Assembly: GCF_016808095.1 (NCBI RefSeq)
Contig: NC_068971.1
Coordinates: 48,792,131 to 48,856,130 of the forward strand
Reading direction: 5' to 3'
From: Vigna angularis
Lineage: Eukaryota > Streptophyta > Magnoliopsida > Fabales > Fabaceae
Length of the DNA stretch: 64,000 bases
The position numbers and the translations under genes are program-made. Of this stretch, positions 9,508 to 21,784 are shown in pieces (positions within the stretch are counted from its first letter, which is position 1; each line of letters opens with the position of its first letter). The notes beneath the pieces were generated by a model. It was not told the origin of the DNA and made no database searches. It was given only the letters and a program-made list of their open reading frames with translations.

Positions 9508-12500
9508 TGACGAAGCCATTAAAGGTGCTTCTTCATCAAAATTAGTATCAGAAACTGAATCATTCCATAAAGTCTCCTCTCTGTTGTCCATGTCAACAAC
9601 TGTTTTTTTCTCTGTCTGCAGCTCCTATATTTATTGGAGAAGGCAAAGAACAAAAGCTGAAATCATACTTGAACAAAGAGCTAGTAAACCAAAGTTGCAA
9701 AAGATAGCGTAACAGCAAAATGTTGTAAATTCAGATGACAGGCAAGAGAACTTAAAGTATGAGAACAGATCAACAATCACATGTGAAGCCATTATGAGAT
9801 AAAATTTACTCAATTTCTTCATTCACTAAGTATGGAATGAAATAGGGTGACTTTCCAAGCTACTCATTTGTTTGATACATAAAACTAATGTGTAATGGAC
9901 CAAACTTCATCTGAATAATATTAAATCACTTCTTAATAGGTATCTTAGAATGAAATTATCTATAAGTAGTAATGAGTAGCAAGAGCAATGAGGTTACAAA
10001 ATTTAGAAAGAAAATAATTATGTAAGGTTGATTTAGTAAAATCAATATTCTTTCATCTATTTTATTGAGTTTTCTTGATCAGTATCAACAATCATAGATG
10101 GGAATGCTTATTTATGGAATAAAGTATAAGAACCAGTCACCATTCAACGCATCTAATCAAAGAGAATAGGCCAACAAATAATGCATGAATACAGATCAAA
10201 CTACAAAACAAAGACAAATTACTTAAAAACTCACCTTTGTTGATCCATCTTGGGAACTTTGAAGTTGAGACGTGCGAACATCTCTGACCTTAAGGTAGTT
10301 GTACATAACGACACCAATTAAAGCTGCCCATTAAATATATTTAGAGATACTTAGAATAAATCTATGCAACAAATGAAATTAAACTTCTATAAAGTTTTTT
10401 CATCGAAGAAATGTATACCAATAGCGTAGCCAATAATATTAAGCCCGGTAATCTTTGATTCAGGAAATAAGACAGTTGAAAGAGTGATAAGTAACCAGTC
10501 TTTCAAAACACCAGCCACCCTAATAGTTACTGCCCCAGTCCTACCAATCACTAAGAATGTGGAAAGATTCAATGCGAAAGCACAAACAGCATTTGAGAAA
10601 AATATCCAGAAGTTAAACTGCATATGTGGATCTTCCATCTCAGGCTTCTCAAGGATGTACCACGGGATGAAAAGAAATACAAAGCTGCGCACAGAAAAGT
10701 CTGAATGGTCATTATTCAAGCAGATAAAATAAAAATGTAACTTGAACTTTAAGGAACTATTACTTTTTCAATACACAGATATACCAAAAACGTACCACCC
10801 AAAGTCCCATTCCAATGTGAGATGTTAGAGAGAAATGGCAATTATACATAAGTCTAAGGTTAACCTACAAAGCAATAAGAAAAAGGAAAAATTGAGAGGC
10901 AAATGATCTTTATTCCTGTCATTCATTCGTAGCTTTTCAGGATATATAAGACAACCACTGGCTAGTGGGCTTGGGAGCTGAAACAAACAATACTAAACAA
11001 CAACTAATTTTACTTCAATCCATAAAAATCCTTGGCCCAACATGATTTTATCTTTTTGCGCTTTGGTCTTTGAAGGCTTTAGAATGGCAGCCAATCAATG
11101 CCTCACTCTTGAGATGTTTACCTTGTCCTCAAGGTTAGTGTTGATGTGGCATGGTGTGATAGGAGGGTTAGTGTTGAACAATGTTGTGGCAAAGTTCATG
11201 AAGCCCTTTGGTGAAGGAGGGATGCTGGGAGGTTGGTGTTATCAGTTGAGCCTTTGGTGAAGTGACGCAGTGTTGTGGTGGCTGACCATAGCTTAGAATA
11301 GCTACATGCCAGTGGCACCATTGTGAGTAGTGTTTGTACCAGTACTTACAAAAAGGAGAAAATGAACCTAGAGTGTGGTTGGTCACTAACAAAACACCTG
11401 AGGTATGTTTCTAATCCTCTGTTCACATCCTTTGTGTGTTCATTTGTCTCCTGGTGATAGGTTGTACTGAACTGGAGTTTCACACCTTGTATTTCGAGCA
11501 ATTAGAGCAAGAAGGAACAAAAAAGAGGGAAGCAAAACGAGGTTGTTGTAGACGTTGTGGGAGTTGTATGTGTAAATAAAAACAATGATTGAAAGGCCGA
11601 GGGCGTGGCCTAAACTTGAGGCGCTTAGGGGATGGCTGGTTTCAAATTGCTTAAGGAGATAGTTGGAAATGGATAGGGAAGGTGGGGTTGCTTAGTGTGG
11701 TGCCAAGTTGTGAAGTAAGGGGAAGGAGATTGTTGTAGGAGCTTTATTCTGCGGTGTCAAGAATGGGGGACTCCTTGTTAGCCACCAAGAGGAGGAGGAG
11801 ATTGTTTTAGGGACTAGAACTTTTCATCACAATAGTAATTGATGAGGGCATGAATAAGCGGAATCCTTAGCCCAATAGGGTTTAATCCTTACATGCTTTG
11901 GCCTTTGAAGGCTTTGGGCTGGCAGCCCATTAGTGCAGTAAAATAAAGCATAAACCCAGGACCCAAGCAGGAAGCAGCACAACAATCATATACTGGTGAA
12001 GCACCGTATCAAACTACAGGTCATCAATTGATTCATAAGAATAAGCACCAAATTAATCAAAGATTCCCGAAAAAAATCATATTGATAAAAAAAAGCTTTA
12101 TTAAAATTAAACAAACCATGGGATCAAAAAGATAACAAAAAAATTCATCATGATTTGCTATTTCCTAAATTACTTTATCTGTGATCCTTGTCTAACCCAG
12201 TACACCATGTGTATTTTTTAACCCATGGCACAAGATGGATGGTGAAAAATAGGCAAAGAATTCTCAGACGGGTATGACTTATAGGGAGGGACGCAAATCC
12301 CATAATATTCAGTGGCATTCCAAACATACATATCAAAATCAACATCAGATCCCATATACATGAAAAGAGGTTTCATTTGATTTCTTTCCTCCAACCAGCA
12401 TAAGCAGAACTATATACGGGCTTTCAAATACTTAAGAACATATCTACCTGCAGGGTGCTATGTAATACAAGCTGGTAATAGGGTTTAGTGTCAAGCCCTT

Positions 12501-15295
12501 TTTCTGAAGAAGAACTTGAGTTAATACCAGCCTCAAAGCTTCAGCAACAATTCCTGTGACCTGATAAACTGTGCCGAGCACATTAAATTGAATTTCTCCA
12601 TAGGAGGAAATGACAACTCCAACACTGACCAGCACCATGTTCCAGAATACATCACACCTCAATTTCTCAGTTCCACAAGTTACAGCCACGAGAAATGTTG
12701 CCACTGGCACTGTAAAGTGTAAATTAAAAGAAATAATCAAAAACAGCTAACCGACAATCATTCATTAAGGAATTATATTTAGAAAAAAAGTCAAATGGAA
12801 AGATGATACACAAAAATTAACTTACTGAGGGCCTTAAGCATCTGGATGAAGGCCACAGAAATGAACAGATAAGCAGTATTCCCAAACCTAAATAGATAAT
12901 AGAGTCATGCAACAAAACTGAGAGGCATTTTACTAGTGTTTAAAGTAACTGATAAAACATTTTATTTATATAGGCAATGTAATACATACTCATTATTGAT
13001 ACAACTTTACCTCAATTTCTATTTGATTTATAAGTAAACTATGATACCAGAATAAAAGCCATCCAATGCATTAAAATCCAATCTAAATGGTATAGAATAA
13101 GCAATTTTAAAATAATATGTTAACCTAGAAAAGCTTGTGCAATCATTAGTTTTGAGCTAATCTCCTACTAAATGCCTAAGATTGCCAGGTTGTCTACATA
13201 ATGCATAACATATCATACGTTTCCCATAAAAAGATAGTTAAATCTTCTTAGTTTTCATATCACCAAACAGAAAATTGATGATAGTATTTGTGCTGGACTA
13301 TTTTGCTTGATCCAAGAAGTTTGCAATGAAACCATTTGTTTCTCATCAGGCAGATTTCCAAGAACACAGAAGGTAACAGCAGAATAAATAACAATTACAT
13401 TATAAAATTCTTATGTTGGTTAAATATTTGTGTATAGTAATAAAATTCATAATTATCATTTTTTTTGTCGCAATACTATATAGCCCCACATTTCCAAGTG
13501 TGAATACTAAAAAAGGTCTTCAGAAGTCCATATGAAACTTTCAAAAATGAAGAACACGACCTGAAATCAAAGTAAGGGTAGTCGTAGGAGCATACATCTG
13601 ATCACCCTACCCCTCATCAAATATTAAAGAGAGAGAGAGACAAAGAGGGGGAGACCAAGACAGAAACAATTGAGTATCAACTTTTGCTAAAATGATGGAA
13701 ACTTTGAACTTACGTCAACTTAAGCTTAGAATCAAAGATTTCGGTATGAATAAGTATTTAAGACACGAACAAAGGCATTACAATTTCGTGAACTTATAAA
13801 TGTTTTTGCTCAAATTACAACTTTAGGTCAATAGCATCAAACACTTAATGTTACGTACCTGAGTACGTAAACTAGCCAAATACAACCTTTCACACTCTCT
13901 CACACGTAACAAAACAATAAACGAATGATATTGGATGAATGAATCTCTTTTATTGATGGTAATATCTGAATAAACAAGGGTAAACAATAATTGGGAGCAT
14001 AACCTCCTTCAATTACTTTGAGAGCATAACCTCCCTCACAAGATAATAATGTCTGTCACAAAACTCAATAATCAAAAGCATACCTTTAACCCTAGACTCT
14101 CCCTTTTATTTATATTAATTATTTCCTAAATAAAATATTTCCTTAGAATAAAATATTTTCCTAGAATAAAATATTTCCCTAGAATAAAATCTTTCTCTAG
14201 AATAAAATATGAATATTGTTCTAAATAAAATCTTTCCCTAGAATAAAATATGAATATTGTTCTAAATAAAATATTTCCCTAAGATATATTCTTATTTACT
14301 ATAATTATTTCTAAATATTTCCCGCCTTCCACCGTTCGGCCTGGTCGCTCCCTGCCTCCTACCGTTCGGCCTGCTCTCTCCCCATCTTCCACCGTTCGGT
14401 CCCCTTCTCTCACCGTTCGGTCCCCTTCTCCTTCTATACTTTCTCCTCTCATATACTTTCCAACTCCTAACATTACCTCCCACCTTATACCCTAACACTT
14501 AATCAAAGAATTCAGTATAGACGAGTATTTAAGATACAATCACAGGCATTACAAATTAGTGAATTTATAAATATTTTTGCTCAAATTACAACTTTAGGTC
14601 AATTACACCAGATACTAACCACAGACTAGCGGAAAAGAAGGCACTTATTGGGACCACACAAGTCGCATATCTGCAAATCAGACACTTTGTGTGAAGCCAG
14701 AAATATTCAATGCAATGTGAAACAGAATGTCTATGTAGAATTCTTACATATTGAAGGTCATTTTAATTGGTGACACAACCTACATCAATTGAAAATGGGA
14801 CAAGACATCGTCCAGTTAGTTAAGCAGTATTTTACACGAAAAGATCTAATGTATATTAATAAGAGAATAATAGCAAGAAGTTAACAGAATGATAACGAAG
14901 AGATTACAGAAATACAAAAAAAAAATATTAATAACAGTCTAAAATTAATAACATTAGGAAATCCGAAAAACTTATACCTTAAAAACACGGACAAGCAAAA
15001 AGGCCAGACCACCAGAAAAAGCCATATGGATCATAGTGAGTGTTATTGGAAATGGAAAATTAAAATATAATGTAGAGAGGACCCACTGCAATAAACCAAT
15101 TCCCATAAGAGGAAAGAGATTAAGCAAAATATATTACAATATAAGATTAATCACAAGACATAAACGAATGAATTTGTTGTCATATATGTGCATTGCCTTG
15201 TTGTAAAGAATAACCCCTGATGAAAGTGTAATGTAAACTAGAAGATACATGTAGGTTAGCAGATGCTGTTTGGTCACTATCCCCATGGTGGCCAT
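9469..15295 (-). CDS. Sugar-phosphate/phosphate translocator, At3g17430-like
   Basis: Triose-phosphate-translocator/nucleotide-sugar-transporter family membrane protein, presumably exchanging phosphorylated or nucleotide sugars across the Golgi or another endomembrane; the substrate is unknown. Nine coding exons on the minus strand: 15197-15295, 14978-15085, 14748-14779, 14620-14670, 12826-12887, 12448-12709, 10419-10684, 10235-10323, 9469-9624 (1,125 bp, 374 aa); phases agree at every junction. Hydrophobic helices fill residues about 10-315. Family motifs seen: LSSGVILYNKW (24-34), TMIHMAFSG, TAYLFISVAFIQMLKAL, SYGEIQFN, AEALRLVLTQVLLQ, SNAVCAFALN, GRTGAVTIRVAGVLKDW, and a hydrophilic tail with EEAPL. 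The chosen ATG (15293-15295) gives MATMGIV and lies just after a leader-intron acceptor. The first coding intron has a GC donor. Introns hold a solo LTR and a gypsy remnant, yet the frame is intact, so the gene should be functional. Confidence 0.93.
11028..11940. repeat. ~75-bp direct repeats flanking the gypsy remnant
   Basis: AATCCTTGGCCCAACATG...TTTGAAGGCTTTAGAATGGCAG (about 11028-11103) recurs as AATCCTTAGCCCAATAGGG...TTTGAAGGCTTTGGGCTGGCAG (about 11862-11937) in the same orientation. They enclose the integrase fragment and may be LTR pieces of a deleted element. They lack defined TG/CA ends, so this is only a suggestion. Confidence 0.45.
11040..11560 (-). pseudogene. Ty3/gypsy integrase remnant in translocator intron
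   Basis: Within the intron 10685-12447 the minus strand reads, with stops and frame changes, KLQFSTTYHQETNEHTK, VNRGLETYLRCFVSDQP, a degraded YWYKHYS...YGQPP, and farther down LEDKV-like codons. In plant Ty3/gypsy polyproteins the integrase C-terminal part reads KLQFSTAYHPQTDGQTE, VNRxLExYLRCF, EYWYNT and YGRPPP, and the polyprotein ends with xLEDKV. The order matches. The copy is degenerate and in the same orientation as the host gene. Confidence 0.8.
13725..14618. repeat. ~115-bp direct duplication split by the solo LTR
   Basis: AATCAAAGATTTCGGTATGAATAAGTATTTAAG...CTCAAATTACAACTTTAGGTCAAT (about 13732-13843) recurs at about 14502-14612. The second copy runs up to the splice donor of the 14620-14670 exon. 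The solo LTR lies exactly between the two copies, inside the CTTAA that joins them, so the tandem duplication either pre-dated the insertion or arose with it. Confidence 0.8.
13849..14497 (-). mobile_element. Solo LTR (649 bp) with perfect 5-bp target duplication
   Basis: The minus-strand segment starts TGTTAGGGTATAAGG and ends CGTACGTAACA, i.e. TG...CA with the short terminal inverted repeat TGTTA/TAACA. It is flanked by identical CTTAA at 13844-13848 and 14498-14502. No internal retrotransposon domain is present, so it is a solo LTR left by LTR-LTR recombination. Inside are a run of short CCCTAGAATAAAAT-type repeats (about 14,125-14,280) and CACCGTTCGG repeats (about 14,330-14,420). It sits in the third-largest intron of the translocator gene, about 120 bp from the 14620-14670 exon. 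Confidence 0.9.
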
Positions 15296-16110
15296 ATTTT
15301 ACCTGCAAAACTCGATGCAATCCAGCATGTAGAAATCGTTATACATAAGAAAGCCAGCTATCACAATTTAAAAACTCACATTGTTGTACAATTAACTACA
15401 TTGCGCTTCAAAGACCTAGGTCAGTGTATACTGGGAATGGAATAAAAGTAATGGACAAATATAAGAAAGAAAAGACACTATGAAAATATTACATTTTCTT
15501 TCACTGCCATGCACAGTTAAGACGACTAACAAGTGTTCCCACAAATAATCGATACAGATCTCAATTAGAACTTTCCCTTTCAAACTACCGAACAAATGTT
15601 AAATATGAAACAGAAGGAAATGAAAATCACTTAATATCAAGCGCAATTACTTAGTTAAAAATGCATAAGTAAACCAAAGGATAAAAAAAGTGCAAAAACA
15701 AGAACTAAAGTGCTTTACTCGGATTAGGAAAAGCACAGTTCGCACCGATTCCTAAATTAATATAAATTTGGAACTAATGTCTATTAGAGAGGAAAACACC
15801 CTAGTGTTGCACCGACCAACATTCACACGACGTAAATATTGAAGAACTAGAACGAGGGTACTGTTTGATTCGTTATGTGCGGAGAAAGCTAAGAATCTTC
15901 CAACACAGTTTCGATTCAACGGTGTGATATTGAATTCAAACGCCGTAAACAAAGTCATTCTTACGAAATCAGGAATAAAACTGAGAGAATGAAAAAATGA
16001 GTAAGATTAATAGTAGCGATTGACGAGAAGAAATTGAACGAAAATCTTAAAAGGAAACATTAATAGGAAAGATTAAAGAATGAGAAAGAGAGATGGGAGA
16101 GAGAATTTAC

Positions 16111-16220
16111 CGACTATGCTGATCTAAACAATAGAATGGGGAATGCAGAAATTGGAACACATAAAATCAGAATCACAGCAACGCGACCAAAATTGTACCA
16201 CATCGAGAGCTATAACCGAT
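16111..16220 (-). promoter_or_regulatory. Probable 5' UTR exon of the translocator gene
   Basis: On the minus strand a GTAAATTC donor lies immediately below 16111, and a pyrimidine-rich acceptor ending TTTTGCAG lies at about 15303, a few bases upstream of the start codon. A leader intron of about 0.8 kb (perhaps with a further small exon inside) is therefore likely. The transcription start was not located precisely. Confidence 0.4.
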
Positions 16221-17519
16221 AAATCCGAGATTTTGTCTTAGCTTCAAATGCAAAGATTTCAATTAAGGGTTTAAATATTTTTCAATCACAGCAAGAGGAA
16301 TGCTATGCGTTCTATTTTATTTTCTTTGAGTTTCTTTTTACTTTTTTTTATTTATTCCTATCAATTTTATTTTATTTTGCAAGCAAATTTAGTTTCTGCT
16401 TTATTTCCTATATAAGCTCAGGACAAACTTTTTTATTGTTTTAGTCATAGAATATAATTTTAACGATTCCAACTTTGAATTGTGTGAATCTTGACAATTA
16501 TACATGTTAAAAATTCAATTAAAACAAACAGTTGTACATGTGTAATAATATATTTTTTCTTACAACATATGTAATATTTTAGTTAAGATTTACTTGCAGT
16601 TTTTATGTTAAAATTAAGTTAATTAATGAAGTAGGAATTAATATTTAATTGTATAAGATTTTATAGAGTTGACCTGGTTAAAAAAATAAAACATTTTATT
16701 CCATGTTTTGAAGAATGTTTAATTCCATAAATTGAAATTCAATAAGGAAAATGTCAAAATAATAAAATTTAGTAATATTTACTCTTTTAGTTTGTCAATT
16801 TACCAACACAGATAACTTCACCTTTTTTCAATCACACATTGAAGTTGTCAATTTATCCATAACGTTATCTTATTACACACGTAAATTCTTTTTTTTTTAT
16901 GTTAAAATATTAAGTTATCATTTACTATAATGCTTTATTTTTTTAATCATCATAAATAAATTTAACATCTTACATCATAGCATATATAACAAACTTAAAA
17001 TACGAATTTTCTTTAATTGAATCATTTCCTTACATCAATTTTATTTATTTATACATGATAGGTTATGAAAATGTGGAAGATTTCTGGTGTCCAGTACGTG
17101 TGTATGTGTGTTTTTTTTATTGCATGTATCATAGTATGACAAGTACTTTCACCTTTGAACATATTAATCATTGTCATTTTAAAACTTTGGTAAAAATTGA
17201 GTTTAAAAACGGACTGATATTATTTTTATTACAATAAGGAAATCAGAATCATGCTAATATTAAGTTAAAGTGCAAATTAAGGATATATAAAAATAACTTA
17301 AATTTTGAGATCAATTTAATTTAAATTTATATTTTTAGGTCTATTAAAATGTATTTATTCATCAAATTTATATTTTTTATTTTAAATTCAATCCATGTAT
17401 TTCAATTTTGATTTATTAGATTGGATTGCTTTTGAATTTTGAATATATAAAAATAAGGTATGTTTAAGTTGTGCTAAGGGACTTAAGAATCAAGTCAACT
17501 CAAGTGCAAGGTGGAGCAA

Positions 17520-18150
17520 AGTAGATCTAGAATGAATAGTGAGTCGAATTATTCTGGTCGAAGGTCAAGTCAAGTTAATTTTAATCGAAGATAGAATTAA
17601 GTTGAATTAACTTACAAAAAACTAAGTTTAGCCAAGTCAGTTATGATTGAAGGTCGACCGAGTCGATCCTAATTGAAGGTTGGCTCGAATTGACAATAAC
17701 TAAGATCGGTCCGAGTTGACCACAACTACATTTCGACCCAGGTTAGTTTTAGTCGAAGATTAACCCAAGTTAGTCATGATTGAAAGTCAAGCCAAGTTGG
17801 CCTTAACTGAAGGTGAACTCAAGTCGATCTTGAGAGAAGACTGATTCGAGTTGGTCTGACTCATATCTAATGAACCTAATAGCAAAGGATCTCATTGAAC
17901 TTAATCTTATTGACAAAGTGAATTCAATCTATATTTAATCTAATTTAATTTGGGATAATAAAAACTCAAATCCAGCTTATCCATTTAAAATATATTTGAA
18001 TTACATATTCAAATCGAATTTATCACAACTGCATGTCAATCCTGACCAAATGTCAATCCAAGTTGGTCATGGTCGAAGATCGAACCAAGTCGTCCTTAAC
18101 CAAAGATCAACCTAAGTCAATCTCAAGCAAAGACTGATTCAAATCAATAC
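17520..18150. repeat. Degenerate 27-bp minisatellite
   Basis: Between 17,640 and 17,870 successive units about 26-27 bp long resemble TGAAGGTCGACCGAGTCGAT plus a few bases, with CGAAGAT, CCAAGTT and GGTC motifs recurring in register. A second block at about 18,030-18,150 has the same period (CGAAGATCGAACCAAGTCG, CAAAGATCAACCTAAGTC). The blocks are separated by AT-rich DNA. Units are diverged and contain stops in all frames, so this is not a protein repeat. Confidence 0.75.
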
Positions 18151-18218
18151 TAATAATCATATATATTATATTAATTTCATTAAATTTATCCACTTAAAAT
18201 TCCAAATTTAATTTATCC

Positions 18219-18350
18219 ATTTATCATATCTAAATTGGATCTATATTATATTTTAAAAAATTCAATTAATACTTTAATCACATATTTTATCATATCTAAA
18301 TTGGATCTATATTATATTTTTAAAAATTCAATTAATACTTTAATCACATT
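18219..18350. repeat. Two tandem copies of a 66-bp AT-rich unit
   Basis: ATCATATCTAAATTGGATCT...TTCAATTAATACTTTAATCACAT occurs twice in a row with only one or two differences, so it is a recent duplication. Confidence 0.9.
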
Positions 18351-19274
18351 TGTAATAATGGAATGAGAGTCTCACAGGAAACCATTATAGTAAAGAAGAA
18401 AACAATCCTTTTTTTTTTCCAACCAAGAAAATGAAACAAATTCAAGTTAATTACTTAAGAAAAATCAAATTTTACTCCCCGCTAACACATTAATCAACTC
18501 TACTAAATTTTTTTGTTAATTTAAAGAAGTAATGAAGTGACTAAAGTACCCTTATTGGATTGTTTGGAGAAATGATGTGGTTAGGGTCTTATAGGAGTAT
18601 GAGTGCAGTAAAGTCACTTAAGCAAGTGGCTTAGATTTCATAAAAAAAAAATACTGTTTAATACCAAAACCTCCTTAGAATTATCTTCACTTTTAAATTG
18701 TTATTAGCATAATATATATTTTAGACAACTAAATAAAAGTAAGATGTGAGATTGAAAATAAATCAAATGGACAATTAAACAAAATAGTTAAATTTTGAGG
18801 TTTAGAAAACTTAAAAGTCTAGTTATAACATGTCATGTTTAGTTTCATACAATCTTTCTTAGCTGTTAATTCTTCTCCTTTGCTTCCTTGACTTTCATAA
18901 TTAATGAATATTTCACTTTAATTCATATAATCTTACTTGTTATACTTGCAATGATAGAATTAACAATAAGAACTACCAATTGTTTTCAATTTAGAAAAAA
19001 TAATTCTTCTTTTTACAATGATGACAAAGAAGTTTGAACCTATCACAGGCAGCCAGTTATCCAAACTCCATCACTAGATCGACCCCAAGGGTACATAGAA
19101 TTCACTAAATAGTTTTAGCATTAAAACATTGAACTATAAATATAAATTATATTCAATGCAGATATTAATAGTGACAGTGGTAAAAAAAAAAACTATAAAA
19201 TCAATATGAAAATTTTATGACTAACATTAGATTAAGTATATTTTTAACCAATTGACTTTAAGACCCTAAAATTG

Positions 19275-19343
19275 TTGGGTCTATCAAGAAAGATGTTCCC
19301 TTTTATCCAATGTGGGACTTGAACTCACACTTGGATTCCCAAC
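19275..19343. repeat. TRIM-type LTR fragment
   Basis: The segment starts TGTTGGGTC and ends ATTCCCAACC; its minus strand reads GTTGGGAATCCAAGTGTGAG then CCCACATTGGATAAAA. The same start, GTTGGGAATCTAGGTGTGAG with TTACATTGGATAAAA, opens the element at 43,398, so both belong to one TRIM-like family. Only the outer part is left here, next to another TRIM. Confidence 0.5.
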
Positions 19344-19345
19344 CA

Positions 19346-19987
19346 CTTAGGGAGGTTCAACACACACATACACATAGATCTCCACACTGGTAAGATATTG
19401 TCCGCTTTGGGCCAAGCCTTCACGGATTTGCTTTTGGTACCACTCTAAAAGGCCTCTTACCAATGGAGGTATCTTATGTGTATATAAACCCATGTATATC
19501 TCTTATTTTATCTGATGTGCGACTTTGTTTGTACCCAACATCCTCCTCTCAAACAAAGAACTGTGGTTCTCCACCTCCACCTCCCCTGCAACGGAAGTTT
19601 TTTCTTATCCTCGAGTACACCATGGTCATCACTTCTCTTTCACAATCCATGGTCAAACACTGAACATCTCTTGCTCTCCACCTCTCATGATTCACTTCCA
19701 GGCTATTTGTCACTGGTCACCTGCCAGGGCTTCACCTGATCATGGAGGGACGTACTCGTTTGAGCCCGATCACCAGACCTGAACCTGGCTCTGATACCAT
19801 TTGTAGGAAGATTCAACACACACATACACATAGATCTCCACACTGGTAAGATATTGTCCGCTTTGGGCCAAGCCCTCACGGATTTGTTTTTGATACCACT
19901 CCAAAAGGCCTCTTACCAATGGAGGTATCTTATGTGTATATAAACTCATGCCTATCTCTTATTTTATCTGATGTGTTGTACCCAACA
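19346..19987 (-). mobile_element. TRIM retrotransposon with two LTRs and iMet PBS
   Basis: Two direct repeats of about 190 bp, 19346-19540 and 19802-19987, share CAACACACACATACACATAG, CACTGGTAAGATATTGTCCG, CAATGGAGGTATCTTATGTG and end at TACCCAACA. On the minus strand the upstream LTR starts TGTTGGGTAC and ends CTTCCTACA; two bases later comes TGGTATCAGAGCCAGG (complement of about 19783-19798), the classic primer-binding site complementary to initiator tRNA-Met. The internal part is only about 260 bp and non-coding. This is the layout of a terminal-repeat retrotransposon in miniature, which depends on a partner for movement. No clean 5-bp target duplication was seen. Confidence 0.85.
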
Positions 19988-20227
19988 AAAATATCAAGTA
20001 AGATGACAATAATAGCAGCATAGGCAAGTAACAGACAAATAAATAAAAGAAGTAAATCTCAGTATCAATGAATTATGAACAAAATGAATGCTGCATAAAC
20101 AATGGGATATATAAACATGTTCAAGTAATCTTCCATTGGCTTCTGAAGCAGTCACTTTCTTACATCTCCCGTGCACACTATTGCACATACCAATTGATAC
20201 AAATAGACAGAAATATAGTCAGAGAGA

Positions 20228-21736
20228 TTAGTTTGAAGCTTCACCAGCAGGCCCATGTCTTGCGTTCAACAAAGGTTGAAGAGCTTTGACAACAATACTC
20301 ATGTTTGGTCTGAAATCAGCTTCATATTGCACACACAGGGCAGCAACAGCAGCCATCTATAATTAAGAAAGTATCTTGATGTTATACATTAATATTTGTC
20401 TTAGTTAAGTAACTAGTCAATATTTCCTAGAACAGTTATCTGATTGTCAATTTCTACCAGGGTCCAACTAAAAAGTGAATCCTATTTTTATATGCAAGTA
20501 TTTTTTGGCTCTCAGAGGAATGATACCTGTTTCTAGCTCTCAAGTTAAAAAACTGAAAACAAAACTGTAGAGGAAAACATTACCTTCCCATTGTTCAACT
20601 AACTAAATCAACTGTAACAAAATCTAAGATTCAAAAGTCCTCAGGTATCTTATGTGAAGTACTTTTGATTAGTTTGCTATTTCATAGACATGTGTTTCAA
20701 ACCAGTCCACCCACAACCTCACCAAGGAAAATGACATAACAGAAAAAATAAAGAAAAAAAATACACTAAAAGACAGCTAATACCTTAGCAACAGCTTTGG
20801 GAGGGTAATCTCCTCCTAGTCTTGCATCTACACACTGTCTAACTTTATCCTCACTGAGTCTTGGAGTAGCCTGAATCACATCAGTTACTAGGATCAGTTA
20901 GTTGACCAACACTTTGAATTCTCTGCTTTTTGAAAACAGAAAAATATATTACAATAGTGAAGTTTGCATTTACCCAAGTAACCAAGCTCTGTTGCCCACG
21001 TGGTAATGTATGATCAACAGGCTTCCTTCCCGTCAAGAGTTCCAGGAGGACGACACCAAAACTGTATACATCACTTTTTGCATTCAATTGACCAGTCATT
21101 GCATATCTGCGTCAACAAGATTAGACAGATTGTCAAGGTATTTGCCAGCACACTGACTAAATATATAAGAATAGTTTTGTTTTCTAAATTGATCATCGGA
21201 CAAGATACAGAGAAACACTCAAAAGAGTGTATGGAAATTGACAATGTCTTCTTGTCAATTAGGGAGGGGGGAAAACTTTCTATTACTTTTTCAATAAGTA
21301 GCCTTCACCTATTATGCTTATCAGTTACAAGAAGTCTATGATAAGTTAACCAACAGAAAAATAATAAAGCATGTCATACAATATCTCTTGAAAATCTGGT
21401 ATGCACATCTTACTCTGGTGCATGATATCCAAAGGTTCCAAGGACCCGAGTGGAATGGAGTCGTGCTGCCATGTCAGGAGCCTGATTTGACAAATCAAAA
21501 TCTGCAATTTTAGCAACATCATCGTCAAAGATGAGTACATTACTTGACTTGATGTCCCGATGGATAATGTGAGGATCAGCCCTCTCATGCAAGTACTCAA
21601 GCCCTTTGGCTGCCCCTACAGCAATTTTAACTCTTTGTATCCAAGTTAGTACGGGACCAGGCTGTGCTCCTTTAACACCTTTTCTTCCTGCATGTGATGA
21701 AAATTATAAGAACACAACAATGTACAAGAAGAAAGA

Positions 21737-21784
<48 letters not shown>

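Larger units (their letters stand above)
16221..19274. other. AT-rich intergenic spacer
   Basis: Promoter side of the translocator gene followed by about 3 kb of AT-rich DNA. No gene was found. It contains a degenerate minisatellite (17,520-18,150) and a 66-bp tandem duplication (18,219-18,350). Confidence 0.6.

Noticed and set aside
21742..21781. Possible leucine/isoleucine-tyrosine repeat peptide from the AT microsatellite
   Set aside because: It is a simple intronic dinucleotide repeat; the frame is an artefact of alternating AT.
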